Made by a program: the position numbers and the translations under genes
Notes under the pieces: model-generated
The model's input: only the letters and a program-made list of their open reading frames with translations
What the model was told of the DNA's origin: nothing
Databases searched by the model: none
From: Candidatus Scybalocola faecavium
Lineage (GTDB): Bacteria > Bacillota > Clostridia > Lachnospirales > Lachnospiraceae
Direction of reading: 5' to 3'
Assembly: GCA_018713145.1 (NCBI GenBank)
Contig: DVFP01000021.1
Coordinates: 1 to 64,000 of the forward strand
Length of the DNA stretch: 64,000 nt
Part shown: in pieces, positions 31,773-40,352 of the stretch
Position numbering within the stretch: the stretch's first letter is position 1
Layout of the letters: each line of letters opens with the position of its first letter

Positions 31773-33251
31773 TTACCCCAAAATCTGTACCGTACTGATG
31801 GTCTGAGCAGGCACAATGACCCGGATTACGTGGCCGTTTAACCGGATGGCATAGGCCTTGTCAAGGGCAGAGCGGTTCAGCAGGACAAGGGCCAGAGAGT
31901 TGTCGGGATTTTTTGCAGCGACCATTTCTGTGATGCTGTCACACCGGGTAGAAGCGATGCGCACTGCTCCCGGCAGGATATATTTGGAAAAATGGCCAAT
32001 ATAATCGAAAGTGATAGTTTTTCTGAAGGTGCCGTCCTCATTAACAACAATAGGGCCGGTAAATCCTCCGGGAACATGACGGGGGCCGCCGTTTTTATCT
32101 ACACACAGATTCCAGTCGATCCAACGGTGCATCCCTGCGTTAAGATCCCCGATCATATCATGGGCATAGGCTTGAGCGTCCTGGAACTCTATGGTTTCCG
32201 GTGTGGTCGAATCTCCTGACAATGATGCGAAAAAGCTTTTCTGTCCGGGAACATGGAGACAGCAGCACTCGCTGGACATAAGGACTTTTCCGGGGAAAAG
32301 GTGCTGGGCAATATCCACTGCGTCAAAGTGGTCGCCGGAATACCAGTGGAAGGCGATACCATCGACCATATGATCTGTTGTCTCATCAATGATTTCCCGG
32401 GCATATTCCAGAAGCCGTTCTTTATTGTGATCCCATATAAAAATCTGGATCTTTCCTGCAAGACCTGCTTTTTCCATTTCCGGATAAAGATGATCCCGAA
32501 GAAATGTTTTTTGTTCCTGGGCAGTCCATACGCAGCTATCCCAGTTAGTGGCGGCGACGGTTTCATTTTGGACAGAGAGCATGGTCACAGGAAGTCCCTC
32601 GTCTAAATAAGCTTTCATGTATTTTACAAGATAGCGGGCCCAGTCTCCGTAATGCTCCGGCTTAAGGCTGCCGCCGTTGCACCGCTGGGGCTTTTCATAA
32701 TCCACCGGTGGCATCATAGAAGAAAAGAAATCGCCGCCGTAAACAGATGCGTCGTTTTTGGGCCTTGCAGGGGGCGTTTTCCAGCAGGCTGGCGGAGACC
32801 AGGGACTTAAAAGGATGCTTAACGGCTCAGGAGAAATCTCCATAGCTTCCTTCATGGCCCGGATACCGTAGCGCAGATCCCGGTCAATGGAAAAGGTTTT
32901 AAATTCCGGATCAGCCATGGGATCAGCCACAGCAGCATGTTCTTCAAGAGAATAGTCGCAGCTGTCAATAGGCATGCGGATAAATTTATACCGGTTCCCT
33001 TCGGGACTGAAATATTCATTGAGAAATTCTTTACGTGTCTGTGGGGACATGGTTTCCATGAGACTGGCCACAGACTCTGTAATTGCCCCGCCAAAACCTT
33101 CGATGGTCTGGAAGGTAATGTCCGGATACAGATTTAAAACATTGGATTCTAAGTGTCTGGTTTCATCTGCTTCAAGAGTTACAGGGATTTCCAGCGTTTT
33201 GGAAAATGTCTGGCCGTTTACGGCAAATGTAGTAACCTGTGTTGCTTTCAT
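31773..33251 (-). CDS. Glycoside hydrolase family 30 protein
   Basis: A 492-residue cytoplasmic GH30 enzyme (no signal peptide), of the glucosylceramidase / beta-1,6-glucanase / beta-xylosidase group. Typical motifs in order: QTIEGFGGAITES near residue 45, MPIDSCDYS, LLSPWSPPACWK, the acid/base glutamate in VQNETVAATNWDSC and the nucleophile glutamate in VLMSSECCC. The C-terminal beta-sandwich follows the barrel (GAVRIASTRCDSI, ALVLLNRSALDKAYAIRLNG). ATG 33251 follows GGAGGTTATGCT. An AraC regulator is divergently encoded 353 bases upstream and is the probable activator. Likely substrates are imported beta-glucosidic oligosaccharides. Confidence 0.9.
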   Translation of the reverse strand: MKATQVTTFAVNGQTFSKTLEIPVTLEADETRHLESNVLNLYPDITFQTIEGFGGAITESVASLMETMSPQTRKEFLNEYFSPEGNRYKFIRMPIDSCDYSLEEHAAVADPMADPEFKTFSIDRDLRYGIRAMKEAMEISPEPLSILLSPWSPPACWKTPPARPKNDASVYGGDFFSSMMPPVDYEKPQRCNGGSLKPEHYGDWARYLVKYMKAYLDEGLPVTMLSVQNETVAATNWDSCVWTAQEQKTFLRDHLYPEMEKAGLAGKIQIFIWDHNKERLLEYAREIIDETTDHMVDGIAFHWYSGDHFDAVDIAQHLFPGKVLMSSECCCLHVPGQKSFFASLSGDSTTPETIEFQDAQAYAHDMIGDLNAGMHRWIDWNLCVDKNGGPRHVPGGFTGPIVVNEDGTFRKTITFDYIGHFSKYILPGAVRIASTRCDSITEMVAAKNPDNSLALVLLNRSALDKAYAIRLNGHVIRVIVPAQTISTVQILG

Positions 33252-33604
33252 AGCATAACCTCCTTTTTTTAAATGGCAGTGTAGCATCCCACCCTTGCGT
33301 CTTTGCGCCGCTGGGGGTCAGGCAGATATGCTTTTTATACAGGCACAAAAAGCATGTCCACTTGATCCTGGTGTTATCTTAGCATTAGAATATCATATTT
33401 TTATATTCCGCGCCTTTCTTTTTGAATCACAGTATTCCAGGATCCGATCAATTTTTAAGAGAAAAACTTGATAAAATTCCTTATATCGCTTATGATAATA
33501 CAAATATCAGCCATTGGCGGCGCGATGCAGCGTCCACTGCGGCAAAGATGTGAAATTGGTACAGCACGGAGTCATCCGAAACATTACGGACAGGAGATGA
33601 GAGC
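33252..33604. promoter_or_regulatory. Divergent control region of GH30 and AraC genes
   Basis: The AraC side has TTGATA (33478-33483), 17 bp, TATGAT (33501-33506). A perfect inverted repeat ATGCTTTTT (33328-33336) / AAAAAGCAT (33347-33355) lies on the GH30 side and could be a regulator site or leader hairpin. No convincing -35/-10 pair was found for GH30, as expected for an activator-dependent promoter. Confidence 0.55.
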
Positions 33605-34648
33605 ATGGCTAAAGAAAGAGGCTATTATGAGCTGGATATGAATGCCAGATTTACCCCGGAAATGATGTCCTGCGCCCTTGTGGGAAATGTGATCAATAAC
33701 GGCCTTCACTGGCACAGGCACTTGGAAGTGATGTGCTGTGTCCGGGGAAGCTTCTGCATCCGGGCAGAACAGTCGGTTGTCCGGCTGTATCCGGGGGATT
33801 TTTTTACGATTCATTGTAATGTACCTCATGAAATTTTTGACGGGGAGCCGGATGGACTCCAGATTATTTTTTCCGCAGACGAGCAGATCCTCAGATGCAG
33901 TCCAGGGGAACGGTACTGCTTTGCTACTGTAGGCGAAAACGCAGTGGATCCCCGTGGCGATGAGGCGGGAAAATTCAGGAAAAGCGTGGCAGCGCTGGCG
34001 GCCATGCTGACGCCGGAAATATCTATGGAAAATAATGCCCCATTCCCCGGGAGCAGGGGTAAAAACAGTCGTGCTTTTCCGGAAAATGACTGGGAAAGCA
34101 GTTTTTTTACCCGGGAAAAGCAGTGGTACGCTTATCAGATGGAAACCTATGCATGTCTCATGTGTCTGGCCGGTCATAAAATATCCGGAAGCGCTGATGA
34201 AGGAAAATCCGGCAGCTTTGACCAGTTTCGGGCATGTGTGGAGCTGATCCGGGAAAATTACACCGGACCGTTAGATGCGGCGGTTCTGGCGTCAGCCCTT
34301 AAGGTGAGTCAGCCGACCATCTACCGGCTGTTTCGGAAAAATCTCGGCGTCAGCGTTAATGACTATATCCGTCTGGTGCGCGTCCGGGCGGCATGTGCCC
34401 TTTTGGAAAATACAGACCGGGAGATTACGGAAATTGCTTTTTCCTGCGGTTTTACAAGTCTCAGCAATTTTTACCGGATCTTTCATGAGGAAATGCATCA
34501 AACCCCTACAGAATACCGGAAGATGAAAAAACAGACCTACCGGGGAAATATTTTTCAGCGTCAGGTCATGGATCTGAACCAGTTTCAGTCTTTTTGTGAG
34601 CTGCCCTACACAAAGCAGGATATTTTAAACTATGGGGACATAGGCTGA
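33605..34648 (+). CDS. AraC family regulator with cupin sensor
   Basis: A 347-residue regulator. The N-terminal half is a cupin-like sugar-sensing domain (GLHWHRHLEVMCCVRGSFCIRAE, RLYPGDFFTIHCNVPHEIF), followed by a poorly conserved linker and the AraC double helix-turn-helix from residue 240 (LDAAVLASALKVSQPTIYRLFRKNLGVS and the second motif REITEIAFSCGFTSLSNFYRIFHEEMHQTPTEYR). ATG 33605 follows AGGAGATGAGAGC. It is divergent from the GH30 gene, which it probably activates when the inducing sugar is present. A C-terminal tail of about 40 residues follows the second motif and is unusual in length. Confidence 0.9.
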   Translation: MAKERGYYELDMNARFTPEMMSCALVGNVINNGLHWHRHLEVMCCVRGSFCIRAEQSVVRLYPGDFFTIHCNVPHEIFDGEPDGLQIIFSADEQILRCSPGERYCFATVGENAVDPRGDEAGKFRKSVAALAAMLTPEISMENNAPFPGSRGKNSRAFPENDWESSFFTREKQWYAYQMETYACLMCLAGHKISGSADEGKSGSFDQFRACVELIRENYTGPLDAAVLASALKVSQPTIYRLFRKNLGVSVNDYIRLVRVRAACALLENTDREITEIAFSCGFTSLSNFYRIFHEEMHQTPTEYRKMKKQTYRGNIFQRQVMDLNQFQSFCELPYTKQDILNYGDIG

Positions 34649-34655
34649 AACCGGA

Positions 34656-34684
34656 TTGTATTTATCAGGCCCCTGTGCTAAGAT
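34656..34684 (+). promoter_or_regulatory. Promoter of the HD/pyrophosphatase-like genes
   Basis: TTGTAT (34656-34661), a 17-bp spacer and TAAGAT (34679-34684) lie about 45 bases before the HD protein start. Confidence 0.5.
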
Positions 34685-34731
34685 AAAGTCAGTATAAATT
34701 AAGGCAGTACAAAAGTTTGGAGGAATGACAG

Positions 34732-35328
34732 ATGACAACACATTTTACACATGCTTCGGCGCTGGAACTTTTAATGAAATATAACAAGGAGCCTTTTCAT
34801 ATTCAGCACGGACTGACGGTAGAAGGTTGTATGAAATGGTTTGCCCGGGAACTGGGCTATGGTGAGGATGAAGATTTCTGGGGCATCTGCGGGCTGCTCC
34901 ATGATATTGATTTTGAGCTTTATCCGGAAGAGCATTGTAAAAAGGCGGTGGAGCTTCTTGAAGCGGCTCAGGCTGAACCGGAAGTGATCCACGCCGTGTG
35001 CAGCCATGGCTATGGCATCTGCTCCCAGGTAGAACCGGAACATGACATGGAAAAGGTTCTGTTTGCTGTGGATGAGCTCACCGGGCTGATCGGCGCGGCT
35101 GCAAAAATGCGCCCGTCAAAAAGCGTAATGGATATGGAAGTAAAAAGCCTGAAAAAGAAATACAAGGACAAACGCTTTGCCGCAGGCTGTTCCAGGGACA
35201 TTATTGACGCAGGGGCAGCGCGGCTGGGATGGACACTGGAAGAACTGATGGAAAAGACCATTCTTGCCATGCGTTCCTGTGAGGTATCTGTGGCCGAGGA
35301 GATGGAAGGACTGGGACTGGGACTGTGA
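34732..35328 (+). CDS. HD domain phosphohydrolase family protein
   Basis: A 198-residue HD-superfamily protein. The metal-binding pattern is visible: His in PFHIQHGLTVEG (about residue 25), the HD pair in GLLHDIDFELYPEEH (about 56-57), His in HAVCSHGYGICSQ, and the distal Asp in FAVDELTGLIGAAA. The last motif (VDELTGLI) is typical of the small HDIG-related hydrolases widespread in Clostridia. The substrate is unknown and probably a phosphate ester or nucleotide. ATG 34732 follows GGAGGAATGACAG. It overlaps the next gene by GTGA, so the two are translationally coupled. Confidence 0.85.
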   Translation: MTTHFTHASALELLMKYNKEPFHIQHGLTVEGCMKWFARELGYGEDEDFWGICGLLHDIDFELYPEEHCKKAVELLEAAQAEPEVIHAVCSHGYGICSQVEPEHDMEKVLFAVDELTGLIGAAAKMRPSKSVMDMEVKSLKKKYKDKRFAAGCSRDIIDAGAARLGWTLEELMEKTILAMRSCEVSVAEEMEGLGLGL

Positions 35329-35756
35329 CGGGCGGAAATATAAGTGCTTGCCCCGGAGAGAGTGAAGCTGAGTCCCGGGAGCCTAAGGCTGGTGGCTGGG
35401 TACTGCTTGCCGCAACCTACCTGGGAAAAAATGTGCAAATCATCATTGACCGTCCCGCCGGAAGCCATCATCCGGAGCATAAAGACATGATCTACCCTGT
35501 GAACTATGGCTTTATCCCCGGGACACTGTCCGGGGATGGTGAAGAACTGGACGTTTATTTGTTAGGGGTAAATGTACCGGTAACCGAGTACAGGGCCAGG
35601 GTCATTGCCGTGATCCACAGATATAATGATGCGGAGGACAAGCTTGTTGCTGCCCCTGAGGGGATGTCCTTTACGAAAGAAGAGATCGCCCAGGCCGTTT
35701 ATTTTCAGGAGCGGTATTTTGACAGTGAGGTGGTGGCGATGGAGGTAGATATATGA
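35325..35756 (+). CDS. Inorganic pyrophosphatase-like protein
   Basis: A 143-residue protein whose central part resembles family I inorganic pyrophosphatase: LGKNVQIIIDRPAGSHHPEHKDMIYPVNYGFIPGT, then DGEELDVYLLG, with the paired aspartates expected around the metal site only partly evident. The first 25 residues are Gly/Glu-rich and unlike the family. Pyrophosphatases of this type are usually about 170-200 residues, so this is a short variant, annotated in some Clostridia as pyrophosphatase. The start is a GTG at 35325 overlapping the HD protein stop; there is no clear ribosome binding site, consistent with coupling. The 3' end overlaps the next small gene. Confidence 0.6.
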   Translation: MTGGNISACPGESEAESREPKAGGWVLLAATYLGKNVQIIIDRPAGSHHPEHKDMIYPVNYGFIPGTLSGDGEELDVYLLGVNVPVTEYRARVIAVIHRYNDAEDKLVAAPEGMSFTKEEIAQAVYFQERYFDSEVVAMEVDI

Positions 35757-35905
35757 TCACTATCTACAAAAAAAAGAAAGACATACCTGAATATATGGAA
35801 TATGTAGAGCTTAATGATTTGTTTTTTAATCAAAATACCGCGGCTTGTCTGGATCATCAGGCAGCAGAGATTGTTAAGCGTATTGATGATACAAAGCTGT
35901 TTTAA
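35753..35905 (+). CDS. Small hypothetical protein, 50 residues, possibly truncated DUF4869-like
   Basis: A 50-codon gene with GGAGG five bases before ATG 35753, overlapping the stop of the pyrophosphatase-like gene by ATGA. It begins MITIYKKKKDIPEYMEYV and ends AAEIVKRIDDTKLF. Its layout (short strand, then DLFFN, then an IDDTKLF ending) resembles the first part of DUF4869-type proteins, which are normally longer, so it may be a truncated remnant. Because its ribosome binding site is good, it is listed as a gene. Confidence 0.5.
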   Translation: MITIYKKKKDIPEYMEYVELNDLFFNQNTAACLDHQAAEIVKRIDDTKLF

Positions 35906-35956
35906 ATGTTTTATATTTTCCCGATAAAGTATTTTGCATAAAAGAGTGTGGAAATA

Positions 35957-36142
35957 ATGCCCTGGAGGTCTTATACAGTCTTGACCGTGGTGCTGTGTAC
36001 AGTGATTTTGGATGATAAAAATCAGTATTTGCTGATGGGACGTAATCCGAAAAATTTATTTACCGCTAAGGAAAATTTATTTGAGCTTGTCAGCACTAAA
36101 TGGGGAGATCAGATAAAGTTTGAAATTGTCCCATATCTATAA
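35957..36142 (+). CDS. Doubtful small ORF, 61 residues, no recognisable family
   Basis: A 61-codon frame beginning MPWRSYTVLTVVLCTVILDD and ending IKFEIVPYL. The ribosome binding site is poor (GAGTGTGG). It lies between two real genes on the same strand, has a hydrophobic start and then a charged part. It may be the remains of a gene related to the preceding truncated ORF. The family is not recognised. Confidence 0.25.
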   Translation: MPWRSYTVLTVVLCTVILDDKNQYLLMGRNPKNLFTAKENLFELVSTKWGDQIKFEIVPYL

Positions 36143-36159
36143 TACCCTCGGAGGACGCT

Positions 36160-36831
36160 ATGAACAAAAGAAAAATCATCCTGCCGCTGCTTGGCGGCGT
36201 TTTAATCTTTTTTTTGATCCTTGCTTTTATTTTTGCTGTGTATGAGGGATGGATCCAGATCACATCCACAAAGCGGCCGGCAGACCGCTATGGGGAAAAC
36301 ATTCCCAAAGTGATCAGCGAAAAAGATACAGATCATGACGGGATTGACGATCAGACAGATATTTTGCAGGGGGCACTGTCCTATATCCAGACCCGGCCTA
36401 AGTATAAAAGCAGATATTATGCCTCAGGGTATCCGGATGACGGATATGGAGTGTGTACTGATGTGGTGGCCTATGGACTGAAAGCTGCCGGTTTTGATCT
36501 TCAAAAGCTGGTAGATGAAGATATTAAGGTAGATCCCCAGGCGTATCATGTAGACAGGGCGGACGCCAATATTGACTTCCGACGGGTTAGAAATCTCAGT
36601 GTATTTTTTAAAAATCACGCCCAGGCCCTGACACTGGATGTTCATGACATCAGCCAGTGGCAAGGCGGGGATATTGTGATTTTTGAAAATCATATTGGAA
36701 TCGTATCTGACCGGAGAAATGCCCGGGGCGTTCCTTATGTGATCCATCATAACAGTCCTTTCCAGATAAATTATGAAGAGGACATTTTGGAAAAGCGGGA
36801 TGACATTACCGGTCATTACCGGATGGAATGA
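36160..36831 (+). CDS. DUF1287 family secreted/membrane-anchored protein
   Basis: A 223-residue protein with a 22-residue N-terminal membrane helix and a DUF1287 domain (NlpC/P60-like fold). Characteristic segments are YYASGYPDDGYGVCTDVVAYGLKAAG (probable catalytic Cys), HVDRADANIDFRRVRNLSVFF, and WQGGDIVIFENHIGIVSD with HHNSPFQ, which provide the histidine of the usual Cys-His pair. Members are thought to act on the cell envelope. ATG 36160 follows CGGAGGACGCT. Its 3' end overlaps the convergent flavodoxin gene by 16 bases. A damaged copy of its 3' end lies at 37391-37434. Confidence 0.85.
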   Translation: MNKRKIILPLLGGVLIFFLILAFIFAVYEGWIQITSTKRPADRYGENIPKVISEKDTDHDGIDDQTDILQGALSYIQTRPKYKSRYYASGYPDDGYGVCTDVVAYGLKAAGFDLQKLVDEDIKVDPQAYHVDRADANIDFRRVRNLSVFFKNHAQALTLDVHDISQWQGGDIVIFENHIGIVSDRRNARGVPYVIHHNSPFQINYEEDILEKRDDITGHYRME

Positions 36832-37343
36832 AGGCTGTCCATCATTGCCTGGACCAAACGGTCCTGATCTGTCTGGTCCGGATGGGACAGGGCAGCGTCA
36901 AAGTTTTGGATAAAGCTTTGGATCATTGGATCTTCCGGCTTTGCTTCCAGCATTTTTTCATACCGGGCTCGGACATTTTCCGGCATTTTTCCTTGGCACA
37001 TAAACGAGCCGATGACTGTATTTCCGGCAGGCAGGTGGGAGGAAACATTAGTCAGGATCTTATTAAAATAATCCTGGGATTGGCCAAAGCCGGCAGTGCC
37101 GAAAAGAAAGACCTTTCTGTTTTTTAGGGACTGGAGGACCGCCTGGATGGCGGGGCTGCAGTCCCCTTTGTCTGTCCAAAAGCCGATAAAATAAGTAGTA
37201 TCTTCCGGAAATTCAGGCAGCTTTTGACATGCATCCGCATTGATGAGCTGCGTGGGGTTTTCTTTAGATAATGCATCTGCAAGGGTCTGGGCCAGAAGCT
37301 TGGTGTTGCCTGTACGGCTGGCGAAAAAAATCGGACAATTCAT
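36816..37343 (-). CDS. Flavodoxin family protein
   Basis: A 175-residue flavodoxin-like protein. The FMN phosphate loop is recognisable at the N-terminus (FFASRTGNTKLLAQTLADAL), followed by the strand FIGFWTDKGDCSPAIQAVLQSL and the loop LFGTAGFGQSQDYF that lines the flavin. The C-terminal extension of about 60 residues (PENVRARYEKMLEAKPEDPM) is longer than in classic flavodoxins and fits the larger flavodoxin_4-like group. It probably shuttles electrons to an unknown reductase. ATG 37343 follows AAAGGTGA. No linked reductase gene is nearby. Confidence 0.82.
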   Translation of the reverse strand: MNCPIFFASRTGNTKLLAQTLADALSKENPTQLINADACQKLPEFPEDTTYFIGFWTDKGDCSPAIQAVLQSLKNRKVFLFGTAGFGQSQDYFNKILTNVSSHLPAGNTVIGSFMCQGKMPENVRARYEKMLEAKPEDPMIQSFIQNFDAALSHPDQTDQDRLVQAMMDSLHSIR

Positions 37344-37390
37344 AAAAAAATCACCTTTCTTTTAATGTCTGATTATGGTATAACCTTTAT

Positions 37391-37434
37391 GAGGACATTC
37401 TGGAAAATCGGGACGACATTACCGGTCATTACCG
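37391..37434 (+). pseudogene. Remnant copy of the DUF1287 gene 3' end
   Basis: These 44 bases match 36778-36821 of the DUF1287 gene with only about four differences (shared GAGGACATT and GACATTACCGGTCATTACCG). The translation (EDILENRDDITGHYR) parallels the real C-terminus EDILEKRDDITGHYR. It is preceded by stops and followed by unrelated sequence, so it is a fossil of a duplicated gene, with the flavodoxin gene now between the two copies. Confidence 0.75.
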
Positions 37435-37577
37435 ATTCGATATTGGCGCAGGATGCGGGCGGCTTTGTGGTAAACTGCCCGACAGCAGCGTATGGGGGAT
37501 GAGGTTTCCCTGTATGATGGCCATTATAGTCCTGTTTTTAAAAGATTGCAATAGTTTAAGCAGATGGGGGTGTGGGG

Positions 37578-38090
37578 ATGTTTTTGCGGATGATCCTTGT
37601 AACGATCATGGGGATTTTGCTGTTAGGCTGGGTGATCTTTTGCGGGATCCAGTGGATCCGTCAGGGAAAGCGGGCAGTTTTTTACGGGGATTTTACCGGT
37701 CATATTAAGTGTGAAAAATGCGGCCGGGAATATACAGTCAGTGGGCCGGAATTTGCCAAAGGATCCATGGTCCGATCAAAGAGCACGGTCAGTACCGGGA
37801 TAAAAGGGGGCATGATGATCCGTCAAAGAAAGTACAGCTATTATGCCAGGAAATTTCACTGTCCTTTTTGTAAAAAGCGGGTTTATGGACAGGTCCTTAA
37901 TATAAATGAGCTTCAGGGACATATGACGGCTCCGGCGGTGAAGGCCGGCATACGCTGGCTGATTTTAATGTGCGTTGGAGGATTCCTCATTATGGCAGTG
38001 ATGGGGATTTTCATTAACTTTGCTGACGCGGCAGCACGGCGCCGGACAGACGCTTTGAGGCAGGAGTATTATTATAATGAAAGAGGTTGA
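37578..38090 (+). CDS. Membrane protein with zinc-ribbon-like motif
   Basis: A 170-residue protein: an N-terminal helix (MILVTIMGILLLGWVIFCGI), then a hydrophilic domain with paired cysteines CEKCGREY and FHCPFCKKRVYG (a split zinc ribbon), and a second membrane helix near residues 130-155 (GIRWLILMCVGGFLIMAVMGI), ending with a charged tail. The topology suggests a cytoplasmic-facing or loop zinc site. The function is unknown. ATG 37578 follows GGGGGTGTGG; the GTG at 37572 overlaps it. The MATE gene starts seven bases after its stop. Confidence 0.7.
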   Translation: MFLRMILVTIMGILLLGWVIFCGIQWIRQGKRAVFYGDFTGHIKCEKCGREYTVSGPEFAKGSMVRSKSTVSTGIKGGMMIRQRKYSYYARKFHCPFCKKRVYGQVLNINELQGHMTAPAVKAGIRWLILMCVGGFLIMAVMGIFINFADAAARRRTDALRQEYYYNERG

Positions 38091-38096
38091 AGCTTT

Positions 38097-39434
38097 ATGA
38101 CAAAAGATATGACAAAGGGGAGTCCTATACGGCTCATGCTGTGGTTTGCTATCCCTTTGCTGATCGGGAATCTTTTGCAGCAGACTTACAATATGATGGA
38201 TGCAGCTATTGTAGGTCAGTTTTTGGGAGCCAATGCCCTGGCAAGCGTAGGCTCTACCAGCAGTGTACAGTTTTTAGTCCTTGGTTTTTGTACCGGTATA
38301 TGTAATGGTTTTTCTGTGCCGGTGGCCCGGTATTTTGGGGCCGGAGACTATGGAAAGATGCGCAGCTGCATTACCCATGCCCTGATCCTGACAGCAGGAG
38401 CTGCCGTGATCCTGACAGCCGCCTGCGCCTTGTTGTGTCCTCAGATTCTTCAGATTTTATCCATTACTGAGGATATATATACAGATGCATACTGGTATCT
38501 GCTGATCATTTTCCTGGGGATGCCTTTTACCCTTTTATATAACCTTCTTTCCAGTATTTTAAGAGCCGTAGGAGACAGCAAGACCCCGTTTATCTTTCTG
38601 GCCTTTTCCGCAGCTTTAAATATTGGACTGGATCTTTTATGTATCCTTGTTTTCTCCTGGGGATGTGCCGGAGCCGCTATTGCAACCATTACCTCCCAGG
38701 CGGTCAGCGGTATCTGCTGTCTGATCTTTATTTTTAAACGGTTTAATTCCCTGATCCCAACCCACAAGGATCGGCATTGGGAAGGAAGCACATTTGCCAT
38801 GATGCTGGGCATGGGCCTGCCTATGGGGCTGCAGTTTTCCATTACAGCCATTGGAAGCATGGTCATGCAGTCAGCCAATAACGGCCTGGGCAGCGTCTAT
38901 GTTTCCGGGTTTACTGCCGGGGCCAGGATCAAACAGTTTGTTATGTCCCCCTTTGACGCTATTGCCACCTCGGTTTCCGTATTCTGCAGCCAGAATGCCG
39001 GGGCCAGGGAACCGGACAGGATCCGCAAAGGTTTTGTCCAGGGCCTTATCGCCGGTGTGGCTTATGGTCTGATTGCCGGGATGATCATGATCCTTTTTGG
39101 ACGGATATTGTCCATGCTTTTTGTCAGCGCGGACTCTGTACAGGTCCTTGACGCTTCAGCGCAATATTTGCGGTATATGGGATACTTTTTCTGGAGCCTT
39201 GGATTTTTAAATGTATGCCGTATGTGTACCCAGGGCCTTGGCTATTCGGGACGGGCAGTGATCTCAGGAATCATGGAAATGATCGCCAGGACCTTTGTCA
39301 GCTTTGTGTTTGTAGGCGCTTATGGCTATACAGCTATTTGCTGGGCAGACCAGACCGCATGGATCATGGCCTGCATTTACATTGTGCCTATGTGCCTTTT
39401 CTGTATACGAAAGGTATGCCGGGAAATGAAATAA
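38097..39434 (+). CDS. MATE family efflux transporter
   Basis: A 445-residue, twelve-helix multidrug/Na+ or H+ antiporter. The first half starts with the family segment MLWFAIPLLIGNLLQQTYNMMDAAIVGQFLG and the second with GMGLPMGLQFSITAIGSMVMQ, the two pseudosymmetric halves. Conserved PVARYFGAG and NAGAREPDRI loops are in place. It exports cationic drugs or metabolites; the substrate is unknown. ATG 38097 follows AAAGAGG at about nine bases. The gene is followed by a hairpin terminator and converges on the MerR gene. Confidence 0.95.
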   Translation: MTKDMTKGSPIRLMLWFAIPLLIGNLLQQTYNMMDAAIVGQFLGANALASVGSTSSVQFLVLGFCTGICNGFSVPVARYFGAGDYGKMRSCITHALILTAGAAVILTAACALLCPQILQILSITEDIYTDAYWYLLIIFLGMPFTLLYNLLSSILRAVGDSKTPFIFLAFSAALNIGLDLLCILVFSWGCAGAAIATITSQAVSGICCLIFIFKRFNSLIPTHKDRHWEGSTFAMMLGMGLPMGLQFSITAIGSMVMQSANNGLGSVYVSGFTAGARIKQFVMSPFDAIATSVSVFCSQNAGAREPDRIRKGFVQGLIAGVAYGLIAGMIMILFGRILSMLFVSADSVQVLDASAQYLRYMGYFFWSLGFLNVCRMCTQGLGYSGRAVISGIMEMIARTFVSFVFVGAYGYTAICWADQTAWIMACIYIVPMCLFCIRKVCREMK

Positions 39435-39468
39435 ATAAAGAAATAAAAAAGATACGAATAAGAGGCTG

Positions 39469-39503
39469 GCGGGAATGAGACTTTTTGTCTGATTCCCGCT
39501 TTT
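39469..39503 (+). terminator. Terminator of the MATE gene
   Basis: GCGGGAATGAGAC (39469-39481), loop TTTTT, GTCTGATTCCCGC (39487-39499) followed by TTTT. The stem has one G-G mismatch. It lies between convergent genes. Confidence 0.75.
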
Positions 39504-39554
39504 AAAAAGCTTCCGTTTTCAAAATCGATCAAACACTCATCTCTTTTTTGCTTT

Positions 39555-40337
39555 TTATTTGCCCACATAAACCTGGACTTCATAATTCCATTGCAGGATT
39601 CCGGACACAACGATAAGCTGCAGCGTAAATCCCGGATCTGCACCGTATTTGGTACGGGCCAGGCGCGCTAGTGTGTCCAGCATATGTTCTCTGCTTTCCT
39701 CTGTGCAGGCAGCGCACAGGTATTTTCCTTCTGGCAGTGTTTTTAATCCCTCAGTGTCCACATAGCGGGTACAAAGGGCAAAGAGTCTTGATATGCCGTT
39801 TTCTGTATATATACCGGCCAGGTCTTCAAAGGCAAACTGATCTTTTAAGGCCGGAGGCACCTGATCATAAAAGTGGCTGAGATAATTCCAAAGATTATCC
39901 ACCGCAGGTTCTTTTAGGGTGTCTGAGAGAAAAATCACCCGCTGGGGATAGTTTTTTAGAACTATTCCGCCGGAATTTTCCTGCTGCTGCAATTTCTTCT
40001 CATAGTCCGCCCTGGCCAGACGGATCTTTGATTTGCTGTATTGGAGGGCAGCGATTTTTTCATCCGCCTTTTTTTCAGCTTCATCTAAAAAGTCAATGAT
40101 TTTTTCAAGATCGTCATATTCTAAAACCTTTTTTATCTCTTGTAAAGGCAGACCCATAAGCTGGAGGGCCCGCACTGTATTGAGCCGGACAATATCCTGG
40201 CGGGTGTAATAGCGGTAACGGGTCTGTTCGTCTTTTTTACCAGGCTTTACAAGACCGATGCGATCGTAGTGGCGCAGGGTTTCTCTGGTTGTATGGACAG
40301 CTTCTGCCGCTTGTCCGATTGAAAAATATCTCTCCAT
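39555..40337 (-). CDS. MerR family transcriptional regulator
   Basis: A 260-residue MerR-type activator. The N-terminal winged helix is complete (MERYFSIGQAAEAVHTTRETLRHYDRIGLVKPGKKDEQTRYRYY), followed by the dimerisation coiled coil and a C-terminal effector domain of about 150 residues with a GyrI-like appearance (IFLSDTLKEP, LFALCTRYVDTEG, LPEGKYLCAACTEES, LQLIVVSGILQWNYEVQVYVGK), as in drug-sensing BmrR/BltR proteins. ATG 40337 follows CAGGAGAAAAC; the frame continues upstream but has no better start. The dyad at 40357-40375 in the divergent promoter is the probable binding site. Confidence 0.9.
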   Translation of the reverse strand: MERYFSIGQAAEAVHTTRETLRHYDRIGLVKPGKKDEQTRYRYYTRQDIVRLNTVRALQLMGLPLQEIKKVLEYDDLEKIIDFLDEAEKKADEKIAALQYSKSKIRLARADYEKKLQQQENSGGIVLKNYPQRVIFLSDTLKEPAVDNLWNYLSHFYDQVPPALKDQFAFEDLAGIYTENGISRLFALCTRYVDTEGLKTLPEGKYLCAACTEESREHMLDTLARLARTKYGADPGFTLQLIVVSGILQWNYEVQVYVGK

Positions 40338-40352
40338 TTTTGTTTTCTCCTG

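Noticed and set aside
36816-37343. Identification of the flavodoxin as the BilS partner of a bilirubin reductase
   Set aside because: The fold fits a flavodoxin, but no bilR-like gene is adjacent and the family cannot be told by eye.
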